A stretch of DNA of 64,000 nt from contig NC_132926.1 in NCBI RefSeq assembly GCF_047675955.1, forward strand, positions 16,989,826 to 17,053,825, read 5' to 3'. Shown one piece after another: positions 1-12,514 of this stretch (positions within the stretch are counted from its first letter, which is position 1; the number at the start of each line of letters is the position of its first letter). Made by a program: the position numbers and the translations under genes. The stretch comes from Chlorocebus sabaeus. Taxonomy: Eukaryota > Chordata > Mammalia > Primates > Cercopithecidae. The notes beneath the pieces are model-generated. The model did no database searches, had not been told where the DNA came from, and worked only from the letters and a program-made list of their open reading frames with translations.

Positions 1-987
1 AAAAAAAAATTGTTGGGATATTTTGTTATTAAAATTATAATTCAGAATTCTAAGAATTTACCTCTGAACATTTTGACCATAGGTCCAGACCTTGACAACT
101 TGAAGGAATAAAAGAGAATCCATGCAAATTTTAAAAAAATGTTCTTTCCCTCTTTTTTGGTTTTGTTAAGTGGAAAGATTTCCAATATATGTATTGATAA
201 TCAGTTAAGCAAAAATAAAAAATAGGAAAGTGACTGATGCAAATTGTCATAAAAATATGGCTTTTTTCTTTTAAGATATTTTGAAAGCCCTTCTTGAGTA
301 ACACAGATGATAGAGAAATCATATTTCTCATACAGTTTGGATAGAAATTGGAAGATATTCATGATATAAACTTAAAACAAAGCCATTCAATATAAGAGGC
401 AGGATAGCAATATATGTAAAATACCAAATCACAATGAAACAGATTCAAGCCTGAACTAGCCCCTAGTAGATATTCACCTGGGCAGAGGCAATTCCTGCTT
501 TTTCCATTTCCAGTCTTTTAGAAGCTGTTTTAAGGGTACTGTTTATGAGAATTACAATTTGACACTTAATACGACATCTTAGATCAGAGACTGAAAGGGG
601 ACAGCATCTTGTCTACCTCACTGATGTAATGAAAACTATCAAGCTCAGAAAGGTGAGGGACTGATCCACACCAGCATGGCTAATTTTAGCAGCATTACTG
701 AAAGTGAGGCAGTGAGAGAAGGTATTAATATAAAAGGCAGGACTTTGTAATCATGCACCTAAGAGTTGAAATTCCAGCGCTGTCACTTACAAATTTCTAC
801 AAGAAGTTCATTGCTGGATGTGTCACAACAGTGGTGCACACTGGGAGCATCTTACTAAGTTAGCTTCCAGCTTTCATATCAGCAAAAACCTAGCGATGGT
901 ATTGGCATTTTCCAGATTGTTTTGGCCTTTACATTTCAAAAACAAAAGTGGAAGTGGTATTCAATACGCAGGATGCATTTGTGAGTA
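1..987. other. Unique AT-rich DNA, no gene seen
   Basis: No usable ORF and no well-preserved repeat. Two stretches faintly resemble MIR: about 600-700, which looks like the antisense 'aaactga-ggctcagagaggt' core, and about 755-800, which looks like a sense 'ttccagc-ctgtcacttac' stretch. Both are too decayed to call firmly. The short minus-strand ORF at 131-331 has no recognisable domain and is probably chance. Confidence 0.5.
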
Positions 988-1950
988 TAGTCGACCCTTG
1001 AACAACCATGGGGGTTAGAGACACTGACCCTTCGCATAGTCATAAATCCATGCATAAATTCAACTCCCTCAAAATTTCTGGCCTAGTTGACCAGAAGCCA
1101 TATTGATACTATAGGCCAGGGATCCCCAACCCCCGGGCCACAGACTGGTACCATTCCTTGGCCTGTTAGGAACCAGGCCACACAGAAGAGGTAAGCAGCA
1201 TTTGAGCAAGCGAAGCTTCATCTATATTTATAGCCATTCCCCATTGCTCATTGCTGCCTGAGCTCTGCCTCCTATCAGCAGTGGCATTAAAGTCTCAGGG
1301 GCGTGAACCCTATTGTGAATTGCATATGTGAGGGATCTATGGTGCGCGCCCCTTATAAGAATCTAATGCCTGATGGGCTGTCACTGTCTTCTATCACTCC
1401 CAGATGGGACCATCTAGTGGCAGGAAAACAAGTTCAGGGCTCCTACTGATTCGATGTTATGGTGAGTTGTATTATTATTTCATTTCATATTACAATGTAA
1501 TAATAATAGAAATAAAGTGCACAATAAATGTAATGTGCTTGAATCATCCCGAAACCTTCCCCTACTGGTTGTCCATGGAAAAACTGTCTTCAACAAAATC
1601 AGTCCCTGGTGCCAAAAAAATTGGAGACTGCTGCCACAGTCAATTAATACATACTTGGCATATATATTATGTACTATTATACATATAATTATGTACTTGT
1701 TATATATATTATATACTGTATTTTTAAAATAAAATAAGCTAGAGAAATCATAAGAAAGAAAACATATTTATTACTCATTAAATGGATCATCATAAAGGTC
1801 TTCATCCTTGTTATCTTCCTGTTGAGTAGGCTGAGAAGGAGGAAAAAGAGGAGGGTTGGTCTTGCTGTCTCGGGGTTGGCAGAGGCAGAAGAAAATCCAA
1901 ATATAAGTGGACCTGCACAGTTCAAACCTGTGTTATTCAAGGGCCAGCTA
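988..1950. mobile_element. Tigger-type (TcMar) DNA transposon, interrupted
   Basis: The left end (about 988-1018) and the reverse complement of the right end (about 1905-1950) match as terminal inverted repeats sharing 'CCCTTGAA-AAC'. The element is flanked by TA dinucleotides at 986-987 and 1951-1952, as expected of pogo/Tigger elements. The internal part at 1635-1900 resembles the Tigger non-autonomous interior. It is split at 1117-1633 by a hAT element. The subfamily (Tigger3-like is my guess) was not verified. No transposase ORF remains. Confidence 0.8.
1117..1633 (+). mobile_element. MER1A-like non-autonomous hAT-Charlie element
   Basis: Starts with CAGGGATCCCCAACCCC and ends with a degenerate GGTTGGGGACC-CTG terminus, the hAT-Charlie MER1 inverted termini. 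The body matches a second copy at 60352-60842 along its whole length, for example 'GAACCCTATTGTGAA' and 'AATCTAATGCCTGATG'. It lies inside the Tigger element at 988-1950, so it is the younger of the two. The expected 8-bp target duplication is not recognisable here. The 94-codon ORF at 1404-1688 is a by-product of this repeat. Confidence 0.85.
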
Positions 1951-1952
1951 TA

Positions 1953-2440
1953 TTTTATTTGATATACAGCCAGTAGTGCTTGAGAAGAAATGCCATATAT
2001 TTACTATTGCTCCTCAGATGGGCTCAGTTCACAGACACGCTGGGACCTCGTAGCCTAAAAAGCTAGTGGGGAAGGTGAGGGAGCCATAACAGTAAGGACG
2101 AGAGCTAGGACAAAACATCCCCAGGACTGAGCTCCCCAGGTCACAGTTTAACTCATAGTATTCCGTACACTCAGGTTTGAACCAGGCCAGGGCCAGTGTC
2201 CAAGAGGGGCTCTCTGGTACAGGGGACAGCAAGGGTTTTCTAAAACTGATAATCCTCGAAGTTAAGGAATCTAACGCTTGGTCCCAGATGACCGACTACT
2301 GGGGACAGGAAGGGCCACTGAGATCAATGGGAGAATAGGGAGAAGCATCTAAAGAGGTCATTGGCAAAATACAGTAAAGAGTTAGTATCTCTCTGAGGAA
2401 GTTACGGCTTTGAGTGACGTTAAGCCCCTACCAAAGACTA
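1953..2440. other. Unique DNA, no gene seen
   Basis: Moderately GC-rich sequence between the Tigger element and an LTR-like region. The 67-codon minus-strand ORF at 2029-2232 has no domain I recognise. Part of it could belong to the LTR that follows. Confidence 0.4.
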
Positions 2441-2880
2441 TGTTAAAAGAAAAGGCTCCACCGAATTAAATTTAACAATGTTTAATTAAGCAAAGAATGA
2501 TTCATGAATCCGGCAGCCTCTTGAGCCAGAGTCGGCTCAGACAGACTCCAGTACAGTCATGTGGTAGAAGATTTACGGACAGGAAAAAGAAAGTGACCTA
2601 CAGAAAAACGGAAGTGAGGTTCAGAAACAGTCAGATTGGTTACAGCTCAGCATCTGCCTTATTTGCACATGGTTTGAACAGTTGGCCACCTTTGAATGGC
2701 CCAAACCTGGTGATCGGCACATGAACAGCTGCAGTATCTTTAGGTTATAACTATAACCTAAGTTACAACTATAATCTAACTTCATTGAGGTTATAGTTCA
2801 CTATGTACAGAGACCCTCTGGGCCTAACTTAAAATATGTAAGGAGGTGACTCTAGGCCAAACTTGATTTAACAGCTTTCA
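2440..2880 (+). mobile_element. Old ERV LTR-like fragment
   Basis: The stretch from 'GCAAAGAATGATTCATGAATC' through 'ATATGTAAGGAGG' to 'AAACTTGATTTAACA' resembles an ancient ERV LTR; MER21-like is my best guess and unverified. It contains clustered direct and inverted copies of a GGTTATA(G)TT word around 2741-2800. No coding content. Boundaries are approximate. Confidence 0.45.
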
Positions 2881-3095
2881 TACTAAAAAGGAAGTCAAAG
2901 TAGAAGAGCAGTTTTACAAGCTGGAATAGAAGTATCACATTTGAGGAAAATAAAGTGCTAGGCCTACAAAACCCTAATGGATTTCCACTCTGACCCATTT
3001 TTCTAAAGTGTGGAAGATTATAAAACTTTCCATAAGTTGGTTCAGTGAGACATAGAAATCAGATGTGGCTGAGCCTTTAGAAGCAGGGCATCATG

Positions 3096-3395
3096 AGCCA
3101 GGCGCAGTGGCTCACACCTATAATCCCAGCACTTTGGGAGGCTGAGGAGGGCAGATCACCTGAGGTCAGGAGTTCGAGACCATCCTGGCCAACATGGTGA
3201 AACCCTGTCTCTATCCCAAATACAATAATTAGCCAGGCATGGTGGCTGTCACCTGTAATCCTAACTACTTGGAAGGCTGAGGAAGCAGAATCATTTGGAC
3301 CTGGGAGGCATTGTTTGCAGTGAGCTGATATTGCACCAGCGCACTCCGGCCTGGGCAACAGAGTGAGACTCCAAGTCAAAAAAAAGAGAAAGAAA
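3096..3395 (+). mobile_element. AluS-type element, full length
   Basis: A complete dimeric Alu from 'agccaggcgcagtggctca' to an A-rich tail. It is flanked by a 12-bp target duplication, cagggcatcatg (3084-3095) and cagggcatcgtg (3396-3407), with one mismatch. The 118-codon minus-strand ORF across it is an Alu by-product. Confidence 0.95.
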
Positions 3396-3407
3396 CAGGG
3401 CATCGTG

Positions 3408-4155
3408 AAATCTAGCTGGTCAGGACTGGACAAGGGTTGATACTAACATCCTATTTATCCGGGGCAGGAAATGGCAGTGAATGGGCTATGGCCCAATGAG
3501 CAAGAATCATTCTACAGGTAAGAGAGGCACACTTGAGTTTTCTTTAGAAACACATCCAATTCTGTCTTACAGTGCTTTAAAACAAATATGTCTTTTTTCT
3601 TGAAATCTCTTTTTTCTTGAAAGCTCTTTATTCTCTCCAAAATAATAAATATCTACCCAGGAATTATCGTATTTTTTAATTATTTCGCATAGCCTTCCTA
3701 AAATGAAAGCGAAAAACCCAGTTTCTGAGTATGCATGTGTTTGGGTGCGTGTAAGTGTTAATGAAAGTTACAGCAGCTAAATATTAAAATACAAAAAACA
3801 GGGATAAGAAACTTAGCATGTTATGTACCTTCTGGACAAGAAACCAGTCAGGGAATAAGCCACTGAAAACAAAGGAAACCATAAGGAGGAAGTAGATGCC
3901 ACTTTTTATCTTCAAAGTTGGAACTATTTGAATAATGACATTGGAGAAAAAAATACTTTTTCCATATAAAAGCAAGATAAGTCTTGATAATATTCTCTTA
4001 TATTTTAAAGTACAGTATTACTCAGTATCCCCGACTGAGGACATGATGAGCAAGTTTGCCTTATGTTATAGGACAGAAACAGAAACTGCCTATTTCCTCA
4101 ATGAGCAAACAATAATATAAGATCAAAATCCAGATGACAAACTTACCATTTGTTT
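3408..4155. other. Unique AT-rich DNA
   Basis: No gene, RNA or clear repeat seen. It contains two short direct copies of 'tcttttttcttgaaa' near 3590-3620. The small ORFs at 3784-3975 and 3935-4120 show no recognisable features. Confidence 0.5.
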
Positions 4156-4164
4156 TATACCAAC

Positions 4165-4165
4165 A

Positions 4166-4188
<23 letters not shown>
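4165..4188. repeat. (AT)n microsatellite
   Basis: A run of AT dinucleotides abutting the poly-T (reverse A-tail) of the following antisense Alu. It probably grew from the AT-rich target site. Confidence 0.9.
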
Positions 4189-4512
<324 letters not shown>

Positions 4513-4644
4513 TTATATAAATATTTCTATCTCTATCACAAGGTTAGCCTCAGAATAATGGGAGGTGAAGATGATCTAAGACAGGAGTGTGACAAAAGTA
4601 TCTCTAAGGAAGAATTACCAGCACTTATTGCAAGTCTAACTTTA

Positions 4645-4835
4645 CTAGCTGTGAAATCTTATGTGACTATAATCTTTATCTGCCTTGCTTTCCTCATCTG
4701 TAAAATGGAGATTGTAATAACAGGTCATCAATCATGGAGTTGGTATAAGAAATAAATGAAATAATTCAAGTTAAAATAGCACATATAGTTAATCATGCTA
4801 GTCATTCAATAATGTTTAACTATTATTACTAAAGC
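4645..4835 (+). mobile_element. MIR SINE
   Basis: Contains the MIR core 'ttcctcatctgtaaaatgga', followed by an AAATGA-rich stretch, 'atagcacatatagtta' and 'cattcaataatgtt'. These correspond to the sense MIR 3' half. Ancient mammalian SINE. Confidence 0.8.
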
Positions 4836-5607
4836 AGGTTTTAGGGAGATATTCAGATTTACCAAGAAGAATGAAACTAGTGTTAACACAGCAGTAAATT
4901 GAGAAACTGGTATTAATATGCCCATCTGTATTCACCTGCTTGTCAAGGACTTGCTTACTAAATAAGATAATCCATTTATTGGACCTCTCTAATTAATAAG
5001 AACACAGCTTCTCTCCCTGTGCCCTTTTATCAGATATATGACATTAGTGGCAAAATGACATGACAGTGATATAAAAATTACAACATTAACAGGCTCTGAA
5101 TAAATAAAACCTGAAGCAAAATCTTTCCTGGTGCCAAGAATAGAATAGCTGAGATGGGGATGGATAATTCAAATTTGAGTGTAGAACAGTAAATCATACA
5201 ATACTGGCAGAACACTGGAGATGATATTTTTTCAAAATAAAACTATGAAATATTGGTGGGGACATCCAGCTCTGCTATTTTATCATCAATGACACAGTGA
5301 GTCTAATAAAGGCGCTGATTTATTGAAAACCTTATCACATTTTAAAGTGAGGTGTTTACACTGATTCTCTTTACCCACTACTGAACTTATGTTGTTGTGC
5401 CAAAGAGGGCTGGATCTTTATTCAAGCAAAAACCAAATTTAACATAAGGACACTAGGAAATTCAGCCTTCACTCCTTTAAAAAGTTTCCAGCACATGCAC
5501 CACCAGCATCCCATGTTCTTGCTGAAGAAGTGAATTAATTTTAATGATCAGTGACTATAGAAGCTTGTGTTGTTTAGGAATATGATCTTGTTCTGTTTAA
5601 TGTTATT
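4836..5607. other. Unique DNA
   Basis: No gene, RNA gene or recognisable repeat seen in this stretch. Confidence 0.5.
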
Positions 5608-5655
5608 CTTTCCACTGCATGTATGTGCTTTCCACTGCATGTATGTGCTTTCCAC
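5608..5655. repeat. 20-bp tandem repeat, 2.4 copies
   Basis: The unit ctttccactgcatgtatgtg occurs at 5608-5627 and 5628-5647 and partly at 5648-5655, with no differences between copies. This indicates a recent duplication. Confidence 0.95.
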
Positions 5656-5760
5656 GAATTGACAAAGGACATTGGCTTCTTCTTCATTCTCACAGAAACA
5701 GGTCCATGGCATATCCCATGAGAAATGGGATTGGGCAGAGAGGTGGTGGGAAACTTGCCC

Positions 5761-6060
<300 letters not shown>

Positions 6061-7396
6061 GCTTGATCTCTTTAACCCTGTATCTTTGATTCTGGGACTC
6101 CCAAATATCTCAGCATGGGCATCTGCTTTTATAGAATCCTTAAGAAAACTACCCACCACAACTTTTATGTATAGTTCTCTTTCTGACAGATGGAATCATG
6201 CTGGATAAACAAAACAAGCCTATTAACAAATACACCCCTTGTTTCTTCCCAGGAACCCACGCTCATATTTTTCTCATTAAACTCATTTTTCCATTCCCTT
6301 CACCCCATTCATATGAACTCACAAAAATACATGTCTTACCATTCCATAGCAAGCCCTTAAATCCCTTTCTTGGCTACCCATTAAACAAATAATAATCCTT
6401 CAAAAACAAACTAAGATACATTTGTTTCCATTTTGGTGGCAATATCCTTCTTTGAAAAATTGATATAAAGTGACTAAACATCTTTATAGACTTTGCTTTA
6501 AGGAATCACCTACTTATCAGATGCACCTCATAATGTTCTGCTTTAATTTCCATGAAAGAATGGTATACGGGCAACAATTAAGTAAATTATAATTGATTTT
6601 GTGGCATTTGGCAAACATTATGGTATAATAAATTCACATTAAACTATCAAATAATGCAGTGTTAAACTTTTGAAAATCATGTATCATTGCAAGCATGAAA
6701 CTATTTTCAAGTATTTTTTTAAATGGTAATTTTTAACCAGTCAATATAAATTTAAAGAGAGATGTAGGTTTTTATTTTTTTTGGAAAAATGATATCTCAA
6801 CAACCCAGCTTGGGAACAAGTAATTTATACAGGGTCATCGACCTGATAGATATTCAGGAGTTTTGTTTTTCATATTTTGAAATTCAATTTTGTCACACAG
6901 CTATTACCCATGTCACTGATTTTCAGTCTTTCAGCAACAAGAACCCTTAGAAAAAATGTCATAGTAACATCAAAAATAAAGATCTATTTTAAAGCTGAAA
7001 TCTGTTATATAAGTGTCACTACTGGTCATAACGTTGACTAACTCATTCCTAAAATATTTGACAGTATTCAGCACATCTCTTGCTGAAAAATATTTGTCTC
7101 CTATATCCTTATTTTGTCCAGAACTTTCTGGAATTCAGAGATATTTTGCTAATCATATCAGTTTTCTACTCTTGTTTGCTGTTCTATTGTTCCTTCTCCG
7201 CCTTACAAGATTTCCCTACTTTAATTACATGTGGATATTTAATAATTTACTTGCAAGGGAAAATAGAATCAACAAATTTATTAGGCAACAACAATGTTTT
7301 CTCTTCATTAATATAATTCTTCATCTGATGATTTTGCCAACCCTTTATGAAATGCTGTAAAGGCCTTTTAGTATTTCAATTTTTTTTTACATTACA
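6061..7396. other. Unique AT-rich DNA
   Basis: About 1.3 kb with no identifiable repeat or gene. It contains the plus-strand ORF at 7013-7360 (115 codons, hydrophobic, no known domain) and a frame-shifted shadow of it. The composition is AT-driven, and I see no splice-site or promoter support, so I do not call a gene. Confidence 0.5.
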
Positions 7397-7467
7397 GAGA
7401 GAGAGAGAGACAGAGAGACAGAAAGAGAGAGACAGAGAGAGGCGGAGAGAGAGGAGAGAGAGAAGAA
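7397..7467. repeat. GA-rich low-complexity tract
   Basis: A purine run of GA dinucleotides with scattered C (gagaga, cagaga, ggcggaga). Simple repeat. Confidence 0.95.
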
Positions 7468-8748
7468 ATCTGAATAATAAGATTCAACTAAAAATTAAGA
7501 GTTTAGAACGTCAGCTAAGATAATTCCAAAACAGCATGATCTGTTATTGTTGGAAAATTAACCTTCAGAAGTACAATATTTAATCAGAAAGTCCTGTGAG
7601 TTATTATAAAAACTCCAAAGCAGTTCCAAGGAAACCTTAACCTGGCAGACTTTTATTCAAGTTCCTCTTTAGGACAATGGTTCTTTCATAAGTGTGGCAA
7701 TTTCGAATAACTCAGGTACTATGTTCACATGCTCTTGGCAGATACATGAGCTTTTAACATGTCTAGTAACATGAATATAAAGAGCCTTAAGTACCCCTTG
7801 TAATGAAAACATCCTTTTTTCCTCACCCTTTTGAGCCTTTTATCCTCTTGACATCTACAGAAACCGTGAGGACGAGATCATGCGACTTTAATATAAATGG
7901 TGAATTTCTATAACATCACCTAACTGCTGTACCACTTGTCCACGTGGTTTTGCATATGAATTTTATAAAGCATTTATGCAGTTTTGAGTAAATTCTAGAC
8001 TAGCCAAGTTTTAGTTGATAGACCTTCATGAATGACTGACATCAAAATAGTCCTCTATTTCCAAATACATAGTAAAGACCAAAAATATAAAATAATTGGA
8101 TGTTTTAAAAACAGCCATACAATGAACTGGTATGTCTACGCTTGCTGCTAATAAAGTATAGATGCAAAACTGTTCATATATTACATGTTAATAAGAAATA
8201 CTTCATACAGAAAAGCCAAATTTTTCAGTTGTAAATTTCTTTATAATAATGTATAAAACAGTTCATAGGATCTTCTTAAAGCATCTGAAATAAACTCATT
8301 TTTGAACAAAAATACTCAAATTTATTCTATTTATTACCTTTTGTGTGTGCTCCATTTCAAGATTATTTTATACCAGACAACTTCCTGGTCGATTATGTCT
8401 ATACGTTGAATAAAATGAAAGAAAAAAAGTTCACTTATATCATTTCTCTGGAATTTCCATATAAAATGCAATCCTTTTAGTTCTTTAGGACCAAATAAGC
8501 AAACTAACAACCATACCAGCAAAATCCAAACAGAAAAAAGAAAGTATGGGTTTTATGCTCAGTAGAAGCCCATAGTCAGAACTGTAATAAGCTAGACAAA
8601 ATTATAAAAAATAGGATGCAGAAGAATATGACTGGTGTGATGTGACTTCTTTTAAACGTGACTTTGTTCTATTTTGCTCCAAGTTTATATGATGTCTTTG
8701 CTAAAATACTAATTTTTTTTAAAGTCATCAACCTAATTCAGCCTATAC
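7468..8748. other. Unique AT-rich DNA
   Basis: No gene or clear repeat. The short ORF at 8334-8522 shows no recognisable domain. Confidence 0.5.
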
Positions 8749-8822
8749 TTTCCTCTTGAATATATAGAATAGCAAACATTTCGGCAGAAAAATGTTTGCT
8801 ATCCCATATAGTCAAGAGGAAA
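8749..8822. other. 74-nt near-perfect stem-loop (inverted repeat)
   Basis: The left arm 8749-8781 (begins tttcctcttga, ends atagcaaacattt) pairs with the right arm 8790-8822 (begins aaatgtttgctat, ends tcaagaggaaa). Arms are 33 nt with about three mismatches around an 8-nt loop, cggcagaa. The fold is the size and shape of a microRNA precursor or a very small MITE, but it does not resemble MADE1/mir-548. Function is not established; I infer only that the inverted repeat is far too good to be chance. Confidence 0.9.
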
Positions 8823-8860
8823 TATCTCTTGAAAACTATGAACTTTTTTCTTACAAACCA

Positions 8861-8936
8861 ACATGCAGCACACACCCATGCACACACACGTGCATGCACA
8901 TGCATACCCACACGAATACACACATGCACACCACAG
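8861..8936. repeat. CA-rich imperfect simple repeat
   Basis: An interrupted run of CACACA and TGCACA units (gcacacacccatgcacacac and so on) immediately downstream of the stem-loop. Confidence 0.9.
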
Positions 8937-9060
8937 TCTTTTAGAAACATACAGCAATCATAGGTTAAGTACCTCTGACCAAGAAAATTAATGTAACAAT
9001 ATTCTATTTTTCCACTATTAAGAAACTTCAATTTTTTCTTCTTCACTTTGGTGAGCTTAT

Positions 9061-9108
9061 GGTACCTACATCTGACCATACTTTGGTACCCACACCTGAC
9101 CATTCTTT
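9061..9108. repeat. 24-bp tandem duplication
   Basis: Copy 1 at 9061-9084 begins ggtacctacatctgacc; copy 2 at 9085-9108 begins ggtacccacacctgacc. Both end in ttt. There are three differences between the copies. Confidence 0.9.
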
Positions 9109-9909
<801 letters not shown>

Positions 9910-10029
9910 TTAGACCTCAGTTCCCTTCATTAGAAGAGAATCTAATATCCTTCGGATTTAGTATCTATAGTTTCATGTGGATCAAAGTGGCAATTTGTTG
10001 AAAGACGTTGTATAATATAGTTGTAAAAG

Positions 10030-10310
10030 TTACAATCTGGAACTATATGCTACCCAAGTTCAGATTCCAGCTCTTTCAGCTACTATTTGTAGTGAGATAT
10101 TTTACCCTGGGCAAGATATTCTACCTTCTGCATTCATCAGTTTTTCCTATCTATTAAATGGAAGTAACGTTTTGAAATCATTCTATTACCCACCTCCTAG
10201 GGTTATTTTGTAGATTAAATGAGTGCATTTATTCAGTTACTTAGTTACTGTGCTAAGAATTATACCAGGCACACAAGAAGTGCTGTAAGTGTTAGTTAAT
10301 ATTATTGGGC
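10030..10310 (+). mobile_element. MIR SINE, long copy
   Basis: Nearly the full MIR order can be followed: 'gttcagattccagctctttcagctac', 'gggcaagatat', 'tcagtttttcctatctattaaatgga', 'cctcctagggtta', 'gattaaatgagt', 'accaggcacacaagaagtgct'. Sense orientation, old and diverged. Confidence 0.85.
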
Positions 10311-11297
10311 ATTACTTATTTTTAACTTCTTTAACAACAATCTTTTCAGCTTAGAGATAGTTTTCCTTTATAATTGCTGCTAAACATATATATCAATGTT
10401 GACACAATTTTAAACATACAATTATTCTAGTATTTATATCCAGAAATCTTACCCATAATTGACTATGGCTTTGTAGCTATGGATCATTTATTTCAAAATC
10501 CTACAAACATAAAATGCTGGAAAACACATTTCTTTCGTTGCTCTCCAAGCTATTTAAGATTTCTCTGTCATCATTGTCAACAATAAATGACCATATATTT
10601 GCACTTGCAATAAGTTGATATAACATACGTGTATATTAAAAAAGTTTCTTTAGATTATACAATTAATCGCTTTATTTTATCTTTGAACTGTCAACATTTG
10701 TGGAACCTTTTTATTTTCTTCCAACTTGAGATCCAATTTCTGATATTTTTCCCCCATGCTTGGTTAGTTTCTTGTTCTCCAATAACTGAGAAGTTTGACA
10801 TGCCCTATTTAAAATTATGCAGGATTTCCATATTTTTCTAATGCTTGATATAATGCTAAAATATAAAAATGCCATGTCAGTCTCCTTCCACAAAAAGTGC
10901 TCTATAGGTAGAAAAAAATATATATTTCCTTCAATATTTCGAAGTGCAATTACTCTGGAAATCTGAACAGTACATTAATGTTGTGAAGACAACTTATAAA
11001 ATAGATTTGCACTAGAAGAGCAACAGCGACCACATTTCTTGAGGATAAATGAGATGTTGTTGTCCTCCGCATAACACAAAATTGCTTTAACCTGAACTGG
11101 TATAAAAGACTTAAACATTTCAGCAGTATCATCACACTGAGCAGTGTTGCCTACATTTAAAAAACCTCAATTAACTAAAAGGTAGGGTAATAATATAACA
11201 AATGATACTTCTCAGAGCGACTTATTTCCTTTTTTGATAATTTCTCTGTAATTTTCTAATTTTAAAACATCTACTTCAAGGAAAAGCAAAAATATTT
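10311..11297. other. Unique AT-rich DNA
   Basis: About 1 kb with no gene or well-preserved repeat. ORFs at 10629-10841, 10711-10893 and 10950-11135 show no recognisable protein features. Confidence 0.5.
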
Positions 11298-11534
11298 TTA
11301 TTTATTTATTTTTAATTTATTTTTATTTTTATTTTTGAGACACAGTCTTGCTCTGTTACCCAGGCTGGAGTGCAGTGGTGCAATCTCGACTCACTGCAAC
11401 CTCCACCTCCTGAATTAAAGTGATTCTCCTGCCTCAGCCTCCCCAGTAGCTGGGATTACAGGCGTATGCCACCATGCCTGGCTAATTTTTGTATTTTTAG
11501 TAAAGACAGGGTTTCATCATGTTGGCCAGGCTGG
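11298..11534 (-). mobile_element. AluS-type element, antisense, 5'-truncated
   Basis: A (TTTTA)-type tail leads into the reverse complement of an Alu that stops at 'ttggccaggctgg', losing the 5' end of the left monomer. A short duplication, aaaatattt, lies on both sides (near 11289 and after 11540), suggesting truncation during insertion. Confidence 0.9.
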
Positions 11535-11639
11535 AAAAAAAAGGGAAAATATTTACTAAACCTATAAGCATGAACATGACAGAGCATTACATTATTTTTA
11601 ATCAGAAAACTTGGAAATAAATGTACTTTAAAACACGAT

Positions 11640-11880
11640 TACCGCTTTGTTTATAACAGCAATATATTAGAAATAGACTAACCATTCAACAACAAGAGAC
11701 TCGCAACATATTATGATAAATCCACACAATGAAAGAATAGGCAACCATCAAAAGCATGGTGAATAAAAATACATTGCAATTCCTCTAACTTTATTAGATT
11801 TCAAAAACAGCATGTATGTCAATACATATATGCTTTTTTTGGTATAGTTTTAAATGCAGACAGAGACACTGTTATGGATA
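11640..11880 (+). mobile_element. L1M 3'-end fragment (weak)
   Basis: The order 'ttataacagcaatatattag', 'gaaatagactaaccattcaac', 'aaatccacacaatgaaagaatagg' follows the L1M C-terminal ORF2/3' region, where a 'CCATACAATGGAATACTA'-like word is expected. Heavily diverged; no ORF survives. Confidence 0.45.
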
Positions 11881-11919
11881 TGTATTTGTAAAATAGGCCA
11901 GGCCAAATGCTTTATATAC

Positions 11920-12050
11920 ATTATTCCTGGCAGTAGAGAATTGAAGCTTGGGGAAGTTAATTAATTTGCTCAAGGTTACACAGCTACAGTATTAAGTTAG
12001 GATTCGCCTCATGTCTGTCTGCCCTCTTGAGTGCTATGCCAAACTCCTTT
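11920..12050 (-). mobile_element. MIR SINE, antisense
   Basis: 'ggggaagttaattaatttgctcaaggttacacagctac' followed by 'ttaggattcgcctcatgtctgtctg' is the reverse-complement MIR pattern. Confidence 0.8.
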
Positions 12051-12514
12051 GTAGAATAAGAAAAATTATAACAAGCAATGAAAACTTATTTTAAAGTAGG
12101 ATAAATTAATGGAACATATATCTTAAAGGAAAGAACAAAACTAAAACAAGACCCAATATTTTTCCTAATGGATAATAATGCAAATAAAGAAATTACTGGG
12201 AGAGTAGTTGCCCTTATTTTCTTATGTATTGATTGATTTTATATAGAGCCCACACTTTCGAATTCCTCTTACTGTGTGTTTCATTAATATTGTGAGTTTA
12301 CTTTTATACCTTGTAGTGTTTCATCACTTCAAGTTCTTCAGTCCCTTGGGACATGATGCAGCTTTTAGTTTTAAGCAATTTTACCACGTTGGATACTGGT
12401 GTCACAGCTCTTAAGTTTTTATTAAATCTACAGTGGAATCCCCAGTCTGCATTTTAAAAACGCAGATTAGATGCACAATTCAATGTACAAAGATTGTATA
12501 GTCAATCTTCACAA
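12051..12514. other. Unique DNA
   Basis: No gene or clear repeat. Part of the 12350-12514 stretch may be the diverged start of the LTR that follows. Confidence 0.45.

Noticed and set aside
3077..3433. 118-codon minus-strand ORF
   Set aside because: Lies across a full-length Alu and its target duplications; the translation is typical antisense Alu sequence.
7013..7360. 115-codon ORF in unique DNA
   Set aside because: Hydrophobic, AT-driven composition with an overlapping shadow frame; no promoter, splice or domain support.
8738..9103. 121-codon minus-strand ORF spanning the stem-loop
   Set aside because: Passes through the hairpin, a CA-rich simple repeat and a 24-bp duplication; the frame is fortuitous.
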